DNA of 64,000 bases, from assembly GCA_031428275.1 (NCBI GenBank), contig JANPPC010000041.1, positions 83,716 to 147,715 of the forward strand, read 5' to 3'. The stretch's first letter is position 1; each line of letters opens with the position of its first letter. Of the stretch, positions 9,103 to 18,094 are shown piece after piece. Below the pieces are notes generated by a model, which saw only the letters and a program-made list of their open reading frames with translations, did not search any database and had not been told where the DNA came from. The DNA is from Pseudobdellovibrio sp031428275. Lineage in GTDB: Bacteria; Bdellovibrionota; Bdellovibrionia; Bdellovibrionales; Bdellovibrionaceae. The position numbers and the translations under genes were made by a program.

Positions 9103-9184
9103 ACAGTCTCCTATTTTATTTTGCGAGTGGGACTCGACTTTTATTTTTAAAGATAATTATTTAAAATACTAACTACATAAAACA

Positions 9185-9218
9185 ATGGCTCCGCCCCGCG
9201 TAGGGCGGAAGGAGCCAT
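9185..9218 (-). terminator. Stem-loop between rpsB and tsf (possible partial terminator)
   Basis: An 8-bp arm pair ATGGCTCC / GGAGCCAT encloses a second GC-rich arm pair (CCGCCC / GGGCGG). On the minus strand it is followed by TTGTTTTATG, a poor T-run. It starts about 20 nt after the rpsB stop. It may attenuate tsf relative to rpsB or protect the upstream mRNA end; which of these is not visible. Confidence 0.55.
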
Positions 9219-9239
9219 GTTTCCAAACGAACTGCGAGA

Positions 9240-10187
9240 TTACTCTGCAGCGTCGTCTTTCTTTTCGTTAAGCTCAGCTTCGATCTCAACTAGGTCTGCA
9301 GTACCCGCAGCAACTAATTTACGAGTTTTGTTGGCTTTAACGACAGTAGGGCCTGCCGCTGGAGCTGGCTTCTTAGCATCAGCTGCTTTAGGCGCCGGTC
9401 CACGACCTGCATCGCGAGGTTTACGTGATTCTTCTTGAGCGATTTCGCCCTTTTCTTTGAGAAGATCAGAACCTTTGTCAGTGTTTGTACGTAATTTTTG
9501 TTCCCAAACTTGCGCGCCTTCATTGAATGAATCAGCCATTAAGTTAGAGAATAATTTGATGGCGCGGATTGCATCATCATTTCCTGGAATTGGATAATCA
9601 ACTGATTCAGGATCAGAGTTTGTATCTGCAATAGCTACAACTTTGATACCTAATTTTTTAGCTTCAGCAATTGCAATGTGTTCTTTTGGCATATCAACAA
9701 CGAACATTACTTTTGGAAGAGCTTTCATGTCTTTGATACCTTCAAGGTAATCAGTCAAACGAGTTGCCTCGTGATCAAGACCAGCGCGTTCTTTTTTAGT
9801 CAATAAAGCGTATTCGCCTTTTTCTTTCATAGCGTCGATTTTACGTAAGCGATCGATTGAAGCTTTAATCGTTTCAAAATTTGTTAACATTCCACCCAAC
9901 CAACGTTTAGTAACAAAAAATTGTCCGCATTTTTTAGCGGCTTCTTGAACAGGCTCGATAGCTTGTTTTTTTGTTCCAACGAAGATTGCTCCGCCGCCGG
10001 CTGCTGCGATCTCTTTTACGAAATCAGCTGCTTGGTTTGCGCGTACAACTGTCTTCTGAAGATCGATAATATGAATACCGCCTCGTGAAGTGTAAACGTA
10101 AGGTTTCATTTTCGGGTTCCAACGAGCAGTTTGATGTCCGAAATGGACTCCTGCATCTAGCATCTCTTTCATGGTAACTTGTGCCAT
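9240..10187 (-). CDS. rpsB: 30S ribosomal protein S2 with extended C-terminus
   Basis: S2 of the small ribosomal subunit. Typical motifs are MKEMLDAGVHFGHQTARWNP, GGAIFVGTKKQA, KRWLGGMLTNF and VAIADTNSDPESVDYPIPGND. The start is the ATG at 10187, preceded by GAAGGA. At 315 residues it is about 75 longer than E. coli S2: the extra tail (from about residue 235) is rich in Lys, Ala and Pro and low in complexity. The protein is certain; the role of the tail is unknown. Confidence 0.96.
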   Translation of the reverse strand: MAQVTMKEMLDAGVHFGHQTARWNPKMKPYVYTSRGGIHIIDLQKTVVRANQAADFVKEIAAAGGGAIFVGTKKQAIEPVQEAAKKCGQFFVTKRWLGGMLTNFETIKASIDRLRKIDAMKEKGEYALLTKKERAGLDHEATRLTDYLEGIKDMKALPKVMFVVDMPKEHIAIAEAKKLGIKVVAIADTNSDPESVDYPIPGNDDAIRAIKLFSNLMADSFNEGAQVWEQKLRTNTDKGSDLLKEKGEIAQEESRKPRDAGRGPAPKAADAKKPAPAAGPTVVKANKTRKLVAAGTADLVEIEAELNEKKDDAAE

Positions 10188-10234
10188 GTTTCCTTCTTTC
10201 TGGTTCATCCTCCGACAGGCAGAGCCTAGTGTTT

Positions 10235-10432
10235 ACTAAGTGTGCTTGGTGCAATTCGTTTTTCTGACGATCACATTCCAAGACCAGTTAAATACCCGTC
10301 GTGTGTTATAGTGGGGAACAGGATTATCATAGTGATTTTCAGACGGCAAGCGCTGGTTTGACCCCTGGAAGCGTGTGTGATCCATACACGCGGACGCGGC
10401 CTTCGATTCGCCACCACAAGTATTCATTTAGT
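10235..10432 (+). ncRNA. ssrS: Candidate 6S-type structured RNA (198 nt)
   Basis: Found by pairing the bases by hand. A closing stem joins ACTAAG (10235-10240) to TTTAGT (10427-10432), and CTTG plus GGTG-type pairs near 10245-10251 to the region 10411-10420. A long inner hairpin is built from TTCCA/TGGAA, ACCAG/CTGGT and CCGTC/GACGG (10276-10300 with 10342-10370). Between the two is a large bubble whose 3' side holds a small hairpin GCGTGT/ACACGC (10371-10391). Length and layout match 6S RNA, the promoter mimic that binds the sigma-70 holoenzyme. The small hairpin on the 3' strand and a downstream hairpin followed by TTTT favour the plus strand. No conserved primary sequence was recognised; it could instead be an rpsB leader structure on the minus strand. 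Confidence 0.45.
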
Positions 10433-10486
10433 TGAGCAATTTCAATTATTTATGTAATTTTTGAATTTACATAGTTGTGGTGTCGG

Positions 10487-10504
10487 GCCCTTATTCGGGC
10501 TTTT
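10487..10504 (+). terminator. Short GC hairpin with T-run downstream of the 6S-like RNA
   Basis: GCCC and GGGC arms around a 6-nt loop are followed by TTTT on the plus strand. The stem is only 4 bp, so strength is doubtful. It would be the natural end of a plus-strand transcript covering 10235-10432. The rest of 10433-10598 is AT-rich and holds a 7-bp inverted repeat (10451-10473) and a TCGAGA/TCTCGA repeat (10550-10567) without T-runs; I see no gene there. Confidence 0.35.
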
Positions 10505-10598
10505 CCGTCTAGACTTTTGCGAGCACGATTTTTTTGTATGATGTTTAGATCGAGATCGCTCTCTCGACTGTAAAGGCCATACAATCAAGAGTGTTTTG

Positions 10599-11744
10599 CT
10601 AAGTTAAGTCTGCTTCGTGTTCATCACTCTGGTGGTGAGCGCGCTCTGGTGAATCGATTTCGATTCCAGAACCAAAGCCCAATGCCGCTAGCACTAACTG
10701 TGACTGTTGCAATGAACCAAGTAAATTTACGCTCGGAGCAACCTCGGGCGAGGCAATCCAAAGATTTTTTACTTTAGGCACTGTGTTGCTGGCAGTTAAT
10801 TTAATATCGGCTCCAGATAATGCGGGCGTTACGAAAATACGTTCGCTTTTAATTGATTCGCCAATTTCTGGAAAGGCGCGCTTGATTTGGCGTTTCATTT
10901 TTTTCAAAACGTGCGCAATCATTTCTGTGTCTTCAGCAGATTCTGAGTCGATGAAGCTCATCCACTGCGAAATCTGACCCTCTTCGGTTGCCGGCAAGAA
11001 GCGGCCGATACCCGGACCGATATCGTCATCAGTTGTGCCGTTTAGTACGAATAAATTTGTTTTATCTAAAGTGGCAGAATGAAAAATATCTAAACAGACA
11101 CCCTGCCAAGCCCTAGCTTTTTTTAATTTTGCTTTTGCGCGTAAGCTTAATACGTCGTCGGGCAATAAAAGACCTAAATCTTTTACGGGGCCGGCAAAAA
11201 TAAAGTTGCGAGCATAAATTTGTTTCGAGCCATTTACCATCACGTGCGTAAGCGTAGGCTCGTTTGTTTCTAGGTTTTCAAATCCGAACTTTGTTACGAT
11301 CGACTTAAGCTGAATTGCATCCTGTAAGCCAGTTTGCAACGCTTCGATCCATTCGTTGGTTTGAACCGTTAACGGAAATTCTTTTTGTGCTAAAAAGTAG
11401 CCTAACTGATCATAGAATTCAGGAGACTTGTCGCCAAAGCCTACGAATTGTTTGAAGCCATGAGATTCGTAGTACTCTGGCTGGTTATCAGCCTTTTCGC
11501 CCACAATTTTTTTGTCGAGCAGAGTTTCGAAAAAATTCATCGCTTTTTCGGCCGCATCGGTCGCCGGAAAAAAGCGAATGCCGTTATTGATATTCTGATT
11601 ATTAACCTGAACCACGCGGTTACTGCCACCGACAAAATCTTGTGCTTCAAGCACTAGAATATTATCAGTCTCTTGAGCGATTTTTTTGGCGATCGTTAAG
11701 CCAGTAAGGCCGCTGCCGATGATGATGTAGTCGTAGATGTGCAT
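10599..11744 (-). CDS. FAD-dependent amine-oxidase-like oxidoreductase
   Basis: The protein starts with a Rossmann fold, YIIIGSGLTGLTIAKKIAQ, then a second-strand Glu in LVLEAQDFVGG, as in the flavin-containing amine oxidase / protoporphyrinogen oxidase / UDP-galactopyranose mutase superfamily. A C-terminal FAD-binding segment (KNLWIASPEVAPSVNLLGSLQQSQ) closes the fold. The ATG at 11744 gives 381 residues; the longer reading adds an unlikely N-terminus, and no clear ribosome site decides between them. The substrate cannot be named. It is a single gene between the 6S-like region and the CFI-box gene. Confidence 0.75.
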   Translation of the reverse strand: MHIYDYIIIGSGLTGLTIAKKIAQETDNILVLEAQDFVGGSNRVVQVNNQNINNGIRFFPATDAAEKAMNFFETLLDKKIVGEKADNQPEYYESHGFKQFVGFGDKSPEFYDQLGYFLAQKEFPLTVQTNEWIEALQTGLQDAIQLKSIVTKFGFENLETNEPTLTHVMVNGSKQIYARNFIFAGPVKDLGLLLPDDVLSLRAKAKLKKARAWQGVCLDIFHSATLDKTNLFVLNGTTDDDIGPGIGRFLPATEEGQISQWMSFIDSESAEDTEMIAHVLKKMKRQIKRAFPEIGESIKSERIFVTPALSGADIKLTASNTVPKVKNLWIASPEVAPSVNLLGSLQQSQLVLAALGFGSGIEIDSPERAHHQSDEHEADLT

Positions 11745-11823
11745 AGCATTATTATGTCGTGTACTCATGTACAACACGATCAACAACTTAAAGTAATGTT
11801 GCAAGAAAATCTGAATGATTATT

Positions 11824-12657
11824 TTAACTAACGCATTTGATCACAAAGCGCAAAAGCGCTCTGACAGGCGGCTTTAGCCAAGCTTGCTTATCCAAAAAGC
11901 AAGCGATTATCGGCGCCGTTTGATAATAGAAGTATACAAATTTTCGTCCCCAAAAAGAATGCTTCAATTTTGTGTCACGAAACGAGCGTAAGATTTGTAC
12001 TTCGATTGCAAAGGGTGCTTCGAAGGCAGAAGTTGCAATAAAACAGCGTGTTCGTTGTTTCTTTGCGCTAACCAAAAAACTTTTAATAATTTCTGGGTGA
12101 CGAGAAGCGCGCATGAACACTTGTGCTTTTTTCATCAAGTCAGGCAAGATCGGCGTGTACGGAACAAATTTTGAAAGTTGTCGCGCAGCTTGTTTTTGGC
12201 GGTCACCATACTTGTCGCTTGTATCATAAATACGAATAAGATCCCAGTAAACGCCGGCAATGACCGTAAGTTCGGCCGTTCGCGCAGCTTCTTTTAAAGC
12301 TTCGGGGGTCAAATTTCCAGGGGGGGCGTCGAATACGACTTCTAGTAGTTTGATGTACTTTTCATAGGAAACGGCGGCCTCGGAAAAAAGATTATTCGCC
12401 ATCAATTGATGACCCTTTTTAACTAAAGAAACTCTTGCCTGCCATAACTTTTTCTTACGATCTTCTTTTGCGCGCTGTTGAGCTAATAAAACTCCGCCAG
12501 AGCCGCTGGCTTTTTTACGAAGGTCGCTCATGCAACCACGGCAAATTTCATCCATCAATGGAAAGGCAGGATCCATCTTTTTAATACGCTCACGAAGGTC
12601 CATATCAATGGGAATCACTTGAGGAACTTCGATACCGCAACTCGAACATTTAACCAT
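11824..12657 (-). CDS. Zinc-ribbon-like protein with C-terminal CFI-box domain
   Basis: A 277-residue cytoplasmic protein. The N-terminus has two Cys pairs (CSSC near residue 4, CRGC near residue 39) that could bind one zinc. The middle is helical and TPR-like. The last 75 residues (CFIATSAFEAPFAIEVQILR... FWGRKFVYFYYQTAPIIA) match the CFI-box C-terminal domain found at the end of many unrelated bacterial proteins. The role of that domain is not known. It lies 11 bp after priA on the same strand, probably in one transcript. A TAAGGT ribosome site precedes the ATG. Confidence 0.75.
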   Translation of the reverse strand: MVKCSSCGIEVPQVIPIDMDLRERIKKMDPAFPLMDEICRGCMSDLRKKASGSGGVLLAQQRAKEDRKKKLWQARVSLVKKGHQLMANNLFSEAAVSYEKYIKLLEVVFDAPPGNLTPEALKEAARTAELTVIAGVYWDLIRIYDTSDKYGDRQKQAARQLSKFVPYTPILPDLMKKAQVFMRASRHPEIIKSFLVSAKKQRTRCFIATSAFEAPFAIEVQILRSFRDTKLKHSFWGRKFVYFYYQTAPIIACFLDKQAWLKPPVRALLRFVIKCVS

Positions 12658-12668
12658 ACCTTAGTATT

Positions 12669-14708
12669 TTATAACAAATTCAGTGGGTCAACATCGACCA
12701 GCACTTTTACTTGGGCCGGGATCCACTTTGAATCACCCATAACTCGACGGACGAATTGGTTTAGCATTTGAGGTTGCGGACATTTGAATAGAAGGTGGTA
12801 ACGAAACTGGTTGCGCAGCTTGGCAATGGGCGCTGCCGCAGGACCTAAAACCTCGACGGGTTCGAAAGCATTAAACTTTTCTTTGATGGCCTGTGCTCTA
12901 TGCGCTAATTGCTGAGCCGTATTTCTGGTCTTTTCAAGATCCATGGACTGAATGCGGATTGCGGTCATTTTGTGAAAGGGTGGGTAGTTCAACTGGCGGC
13001 GATGATTGAGTTCTGTTTGTACAAATCCTTCGTAATCGTGCGCCTGCGAAAAACAAACAGATTCGTGACCTGTGTTATAGGTTTGAATAATCACTTTTCC
13101 AGGAGAATCGTCAACACCAACATGACGGCCAGACCGCCCGCTCATTTGAGTGATTAATTGAAAGCTTTTTTCAGAAGCGCGAAAATCAGGAAGATTAAAA
13201 CTTACATCGGCAAGCAAAAGACCAACCAGTTTCAGGTGAGGAAAATCTAAACCTTTCGCAATCATTTGGGTACCAATCAAAATGTCAATCTGGCGATCTT
13301 CCATTCTTTTAACAAGATCTTCCATGTCACCACGTGAAGTGACTTCGTCGCGATCGGCACGCGCGACACTGGCATCAGGAAAAAGTTTTATTAAATCTTC
13401 TTCAACCCGCTCTGTACCAAGGCCCATTGTAGTTAGTTCGCCCTCTTTACAATCGGGGCATTTTATTTTCAAATTTTCGTGGTAGTCGCAGTAGTGGCAA
13501 ACCATATGCGTATTGGCGTGTAGGGTTAAACTAATATCGCAGTTTGGGCATTCAGCGGTGTACCCGCAAGCCGGGCAAAGCACCATGTGAGCCATTCCGC
13601 GGCGATTCAGTAAAAGAGCAACTTGCTCTTCGCGCTCAAGGCTGAATTTCATTTCGTTATATAAAGGCTGTGATAACCAAAACGGCTTTTCGGTCGATTT
13701 TTTATCGCGATCTTTTTCGATACGCATATCAACAACTTCAATATCGGGTAGTGGTCGATTTTCTACCCGCTGCTTTAATTGGTGTAAGTGATATTTGCCT
13801 TCAACTGCATTTTTCCAAGTGTCTAAGCTTGGGGTAGCTGAGCCAAGAATAACGGGGCAATTCATAAAGCGACCCAACATGATTGCGCAGTCACGGCCGT
13901 TGTACTTCAATTTTTCATCTTGCTTAAAACTTGACTCATGCTCTTCATCAACGACAATCAAACCCAAATTATCAATTGGGCAAAAAATAGCTGAGCGGGC
14001 GCCAATCAGAATTCTCTTTTTACCTTCGACGATTTCCCACCACTGAGTCGTGCGTTCGCGATCGGTTAATTGCGAGTGAAGCACTGCAATTTGGTCGCCG
14101 AAGCGCTCTGAAAATCGGTGGATCAGCTGCGGAGTCAGTGAAATTTCGGGTAACAAAAAAAGTCCGCGCTTGCCTTCGCGCAAAGCTTTTTCAAAAAGCT
14201 GAAGATAAATTTCAGTTTTACCAGAACCCGTTACGCCATGAACTAAATGCGTTGCGAAGCCTGATACGTTTTGAATGGCGGTTAAACAAGTCTTTTGTTC
14301 TTCAGTTAATTTATGTAATTTTACTTTTTCTAGTACGGGCACAACGGGCGGGCGATTTGATTTACGCTCTTTCTTCGGCTTTGAAAGTGGCGGAAAGCAT
14401 AACTGCAAGGTTCTACCTAAAGGGTGAATGTAATACTCAGAAACCCACTCGAGCCATTTTAAAAAAGGGTCTTTAAGGGCGGGCCACTCTTCGTCGATTG
14501 ACATGACTTCTTTAAGTGCATAGGCATCATCTTCGGCGGCCGTATTAGATTTTTTTAATTCTACGACAACGCCGCGAATAGAGCGTTTGCCGAGCGGAAC
14601 GTTTACAAGAGATCCGCGCTGAATGCTGAACTTTGGATTCTGTAAATAAGTAAGAGTATCGGCGAAAGGCGCATCAACGGCGACTTGCGCCAGTTGACGT
14701 TCGCTCAT
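12669..14708 (-). CDS. priA: Primosomal protein N' (PriA helicase)
   Basis: A superfamily 2 helicase that restarts stalled replication forks. It has the 3'-DNA-binding N-terminal domain, Walker A HGVTGSGKTEIYL near residue 160, the DEEH box (LIVVDEEHESSFKQ), and the zinc cluster CPACGYTAECPNC ... CHYC ... CPDC near residues 385-430. The helicase motifs IGTQMIAKGLDFPHL and QMSGRSGRHVG follow. At 679 residues it is slightly shorter than E. coli PriA. The start overlaps the preceding exported-protein gene by 4 nt. Confidence 0.96.
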   Translation of the reverse strand: MSERQLAQVAVDAPFADTLTYLQNPKFSIQRGSLVNVPLGKRSIRGVVVELKKSNTAAEDDAYALKEVMSIDEEWPALKDPFLKWLEWVSEYYIHPLGRTLQLCFPPLSKPKKERKSNRPPVVPVLEKVKLHKLTEEQKTCLTAIQNVSGFATHLVHGVTGSGKTEIYLQLFEKALREGKRGLFLLPEISLTPQLIHRFSERFGDQIAVLHSQLTDRERTTQWWEIVEGKKRILIGARSAIFCPIDNLGLIVVDEEHESSFKQDEKLKYNGRDCAIMLGRFMNCPVILGSATPSLDTWKNAVEGKYHLHQLKQRVENRPLPDIEVVDMRIEKDRDKKSTEKPFWLSQPLYNEMKFSLEREEQVALLLNRRGMAHMVLCPACGYTAECPNCDISLTLHANTHMVCHYCDYHENLKIKCPDCKEGELTTMGLGTERVEEDLIKLFPDASVARADRDEVTSRGDMEDLVKRMEDRQIDILIGTQMIAKGLDFPHLKLVGLLLADVSFNLPDFRASEKSFQLITQMSGRSGRHVGVDDSPGKVIIQTYNTGHESVCFSQAHDYEGFVQTELNHRRQLNYPPFHKMTAIRIQSMDLEKTRNTAQQLAHRAQAIKEKFNAFEPVEVLGPAAAPIAKLRNQFRYHLLFKCPQPQMLNQFVRRVMGDSKWIPAQVKVLVDVDPLNLL

Positions 14709-15484
14709 CGAAACCTCTTGTAGAATTCTTCGATAAGAGTCGCCGTAGCACCTTTATTTGCTAAAAGAATTTCAGAGGGTTGTTCTAGATTTTGCGGATA
14801 AAAAGTATTTAAAGTAGCGCCGGTCTTAGTGGTAACTGAGCGAACTTTAATTTGGACTTCGTTATTGGCCCAAGAAACTTTTTTACTTTTCGGATAACGA
14901 ACATTACCAAAAGTTGAGTAATCGCTAAATGAAACTTCGGCGGCGCTTGGTAAACGAATTTTACGAAGGGCAAAGCTTTCTTGTTCAATCCAAACTTGTG
15001 TGTGAAGTACATTTGCCGTCGGCGAAGCCTCACCTAGCGCAAAGGCCGCCGCCCCGCCGGCGCGCGAAAGCCGAATGCTGGGTGCAATTTTCATCTCGCT
15101 TAAATAGTTTTTAAATGAATCAGTCGAGCGAATGGCTAAGTAGCGTTCAAAAAAATCAAGTTCAGTTACTTGAGTAACTTTATTTTTACCCATTAGAATG
15201 GTTTTATTTTTTGTATTATAAATCGCAACAAAACGAAAAGAATCTTTTAAGTCGCCGGTACCGGTAGCAGTTAATTTTAAATTGCGATCGCCTTCAATTA
15301 ACCAGCTTTCGCGAATGATGTACTCACGAACCTGATCTTTAAAGATCACATCTTGTTCGACCGCAAAAATTTGCGTTCCCGTTAAAGCTGTGTTCTTTTT
15401 AAGAACTACATCTAAGGGCATAACATAAGCGTAAGAAAATAGGCTAGTAAGCTGGACAATCGTCGCGACAATGAATGTTTTCAT
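14705..15484 (-). CDS. Exported protein of unknown function (LolA-like pattern)
   Basis: From the ATG at 15484 (the TTG two codons upstream is less likely) this is a 259-residue protein with a clear signal peptide (MKTFIVATIVQLTSLFSYA). The rest is rich in beta strands. Phrases such as TQVWIEQESFALRKIRLPSAAEVSFSDY recall the lipoprotein-sorting LolA/LolB fold, but I cannot confirm that. It overlaps priA by 4 nt and is probably co-transcribed with it, an odd pairing of envelope and replication genes. A divergent gene begins 77 bp upstream. Confidence 0.7.
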   Translation of the reverse strand: MKTFIVATIVQLTSLFSYAYVMPLDVVLKKNTALTGTQIFAVEQDVIFKDQVREYIIRESWLIEGDRNLKLTATGTGDLKDSFRFVAIYNTKNKTILMGKNKVTQVTELDFFERYLAIRSTDSFKNYLSEMKIAPSIRLSRAGGAAAFALGEASPTANVLHTQVWIEQESFALRKIRLPSAAEVSFSDYSTFGNVRYPKSKKVSWANNEVQIKVRSVTTKTGATLNTFYPQNLEQPSEILLANKGATATLIEEFYKRFR

Positions 15485-15561
15485 AAGCAAAATATATCAT
15501 ACTGATACAAGAAGTTGAGTCTAATTAAACACTGAAGCGAAAGCTAACGGAACGTGTTACT

Positions 15562-17025
15562 ATGAAATTGGTGAAAAGTTTTGCTTTGATTTTCTTTATT
15601 GCGGGGGCGGCGGTCAGTTTTCATAGCTGCACCATAAAGCAAAACACAGGATTGCTAGCCTCATCTTCAACGACGGCTAGCCAGACCGAAGTATTTTTAG
15701 ATAATGCGCCATTTGCCTATGATTTTGCCGCAGATACTATTTCGTATAATTCTTGCGTGGGTGAAAATCTTGATAAAACTCAAATTCACGGATTTAAAAT
15801 TGGTTCAAATCAAGGTTTTATTGACTCGGATGCGACAGGTGCCGTGCAGGGCGGAGTTAAATTACGAACCGAGTTTTTAGATTACGTAGGTAAAAATGTT
15901 AAGCCAAATTATCCTTCAACAGTCATAGTCCCAGCTCAAATTCAGTACCTGTTAAAAAATTCAACTAAAAACTCAGACGGCTTTATTCAGTACGCGATTC
16001 GTAACCGGTCAAACTTAAAGGTTTTGGTTGATACGATTAACTTTACGACTCCGGTTGTATTGGGGCGTGACGGAGTCATAGAAAATACAAGTTTACAGGT
16101 CGACAGTGTTGTTTCTGATTTAACAAAATCAATTGTGTTTGGACCAAAGGGAGTCGTGCTATCAGAGGGTCAGAGGGTTTACAATCTACAACCAAAAACG
16201 AATCAAGCGGCGCCAATGGAAGGCGTTCTAAGATATAATGCCTCGGTTGACGAAACTTTTCCGGCGGCATCAGGTTTCGATGACAACTTGGGGGCTGCCG
16301 AACAGCACTCTGATAACGTTCGCAAAAAATTTAACTCAAGCAGCACAGATAAAGTTATACTGGCCGTAACTTATGGTAACCCTTTTTCTGCGGCAGCGAC
16401 GGCGGCGAATGATGCGGGTCTAAATTCACCTAAGCAGCCGTCTTCAGGTGATGCGACGAAAGCATATGGTCGAGCGTACGAATTAAAATTTGAAAGCTTA
16501 AGTGCTAAAGCAGGTTGGCGTCAGAATCGATTGACGAGTGTTAAAGAAACTTCGCTTGGTGGAGATACTTTAGGAGTTGGCACCTGGAGCTGTGATAACT
16601 TTGTTATTATGAAAAAAGCGCACTGGAACAATCCGCGACCAGCCGAAGCCGGCTGCGCTCCGCTGACTGCGAGTGATTTGCAAGACCCAGTCATTTCGGC
16701 GCAAGTTAAGAAAATTCGTCGTCACTACAGTGATGAAAATTGGAATGTCGGACTATTTTACGCCGCCAGTGCGACCTACTTGCCGGCAACGCGCGTGACA
16801 CATTCGATTTGTTTGGTTCCGAAACTGCAGACAGAATGCTATTTAAGAACAAGCGGCTTAACTGCCGACGGTGTTGATGTTGGTGTTCAGTATGATCCAG
16901 ACCAAGAATGTTATTTAACTCGTTGGGAGAGTATGGGCGTTACTTACACCGGAGGCTTAACTGGCGATTCGGCTCGTAAACTTGGGCGATGTGCGCAATA
17001 CGCTAGTGTTTGCAGTCGACAGTAG
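15562..17025 (+). CDS. Putative lipoprotein, unknown function
   Basis: A 487-residue protein with an N-terminal hydrophobic stretch ending in FHSC at residue 23. That is a weak lipobox (the -3 position is Phe), so lipidation is probable but not certain. The mature part has no motif I recognise; it has several paired cysteines in the C-terminal third, suggesting disulphides in the periplasm or outside. A barrel-like exported protein follows within 20 bp, so the two may be co-expressed. Confidence 0.65.
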   Translation: MKLVKSFALIFFIAGAAVSFHSCTIKQNTGLLASSSTTASQTEVFLDNAPFAYDFAADTISYNSCVGENLDKTQIHGFKIGSNQGFIDSDATGAVQGGVKLRTEFLDYVGKNVKPNYPSTVIVPAQIQYLLKNSTKNSDGFIQYAIRNRSNLKVLVDTINFTTPVVLGRDGVIENTSLQVDSVVSDLTKSIVFGPKGVVLSEGQRVYNLQPKTNQAAPMEGVLRYNASVDETFPAASGFDDNLGAAEQHSDNVRKKFNSSSTDKVILAVTYGNPFSAAATAANDAGLNSPKQPSSGDATKAYGRAYELKFESLSAKAGWRQNRLTSVKETSLGGDTLGVGTWSCDNFVIMKKAHWNNPRPAEAGCAPLTASDLQDPVISAQVKKIRRHYSDENWNVGLFYAASATYLPATRVTHSICLVPKLQTECYLRTSGLTADGVDVGVQYDPDQECYLTRWESMGVTYTGGLTGDSARKLGRCAQYASVCSRQ

Positions 17026-17044
17026 GCTCTGTTAGCGTTTGCCT

Positions 17045-17866
17045 ATGATAAAAAGTCTCAGTTTCATTTTTATTTTAATTAGTTCTCTTCAATCTTTTTC
17101 GGCATCAATGACCGGAGCGGTTTCTTCTGCAACAGGTGGAACAGGTCGCGGCACAGCCGAGCCTATCGATAGCGTACTTTTAAACCCAGCAATTGTTTCG
17201 CAGCTTTCTTCAAAAATACTTGCCGTCAACTACACAAAAGATCGTTGGGGAGTTACGTTGGCCGACAACGGTCGCGAAGCTTTATTTCCGGCGGCGCTGG
17301 CTTACGTAAAAAGTGAAAACGATTTTATAAAAACTCAGCAAGTCTCTTTAGTTTTATCTTACATGGTGGCAAAAAATATTTCGATCGGTACAAATATATC
17401 TTTGATGGAGTACGATCAGCAGAATATTCCGAATTCAGAAAAATATCGCCAAACAACCGGCGATATTGGAATTGCGTACTCGACGAATACTTTTGGGGCA
17501 GGGATAGTTGCCAATAAAGTTTTTTCGACCAGCATTGATCTAAGCGACCTGCTTCAGGTCCAGAAAACGATCGGCGTCGGGGTCAATTATACATACCTGA
17601 ACTTTTTTCGTTTTCGGGCTGACTTAGAATCGGCTCCCGATAACCAGGTCGACCGTCTAGTCTATATGGGCGGTTTAGAGACCTTTACGAACGACTGGGT
17701 GGTTTTACGGCTAGGTTACCAGAACAACAACGTAGCTAAAAAGAACTTCATTACGGCCGGTTTGGGCTTCGCAGGCCCCCAGTTTGGACTTCATTACGGC
17801 TATATTTCGAATGTGGCCGATTCAAAGGATAATAAGCACTCAATTGACTTGGGTGTTCCTTTTTGA
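17045..17866 (+). CDS. Putative outer-membrane beta-barrel protein
   Basis: From the ATG at 17045 (273 residues), with signal peptide MIKSLSFIFILISSLQSFSA. The mature protein alternates polar and hydrophobic residues in 8-12 residue strands (LRLGYQNNNV, FITAGLGF, FGLHYGYIS). The early motif GTGRGTAEPIDSVLLNPA resembles the start of FadL/OmpP1-type or PorV-type barrels, where an Asn-Pro-Ala turn is common. It ends LGVPF, a terminal aromatic residue typical of barrels. Substrate unknown. Confidence 0.6.
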   Translation: MIKSLSFIFILISSLQSFSASMTGAVSSATGGTGRGTAEPIDSVLLNPAIVSQLSSKILAVNYTKDRWGVTLADNGREALFPAALAYVKSENDFIKTQQVSLVLSYMVAKNISIGTNISLMEYDQQNIPNSEKYRQTTGDIGIAYSTNTFGAGIVANKVFSTSIDLSDLLQVQKTIGVGVNYTYLNFFRFRADLESAPDNQVDRLVYMGGLETFTNDWVVLRLGYQNNNVAKKNFITAGLGFAGPQFGLHYGYISNVADSKDNKHSIDLGVPF

Positions 17867-17915
17867 TAGACCCTTACAACACAAGCTTCGCATTTAATTA
17901 TTAATGAGGTAAAAA

Positions 17916-18044
17916 ATGGCATCTAAAACTAAAAAAACTAAGATTATCCGTAAACATAAGGTAGCTCGTGCAGGTACTAAAAGAAAAGCGGCTTTAAGAA
18001 CCAAAGGTTCTACAAAAGATCAAAAAACTTTATTCGGTGACTAG
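17916..18044 (+). CDS. Small highly basic 42-residue protein
   Basis: ATG at 17916 with GAGGT 5 nt upstream, ending at TAG 18042-18044, 42 codons. About one third of residues are Lys or Arg (it begins MASKTKKTKIIRKHKVARAG) and it ends in LFGD. It has its own strong terminator 50 bp later. No signal or membrane segment. The composition suggests a nucleic-acid or ribosome-binding protein; I do not recognise the family. The ribosome site, clean frame and terminator argue that it is a real gene. Confidence 0.7.
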   Translation: MASKTKKTKIIRKHKVARAGTKRKAALRTKGSTKDQKTLFGD

Positions 18045-18094
18045 TTTTTAATTCGAATTAAATTCTTTTCTTCGTTTTAAATTTAAAATTAATT

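Noticed and set aside
10236..10427. Small minus-strand frames upstream of rpsB
   Set aside because: They overlap the paired arms of the 6S-like fold, have no ribosome sites and no protein-like composition.
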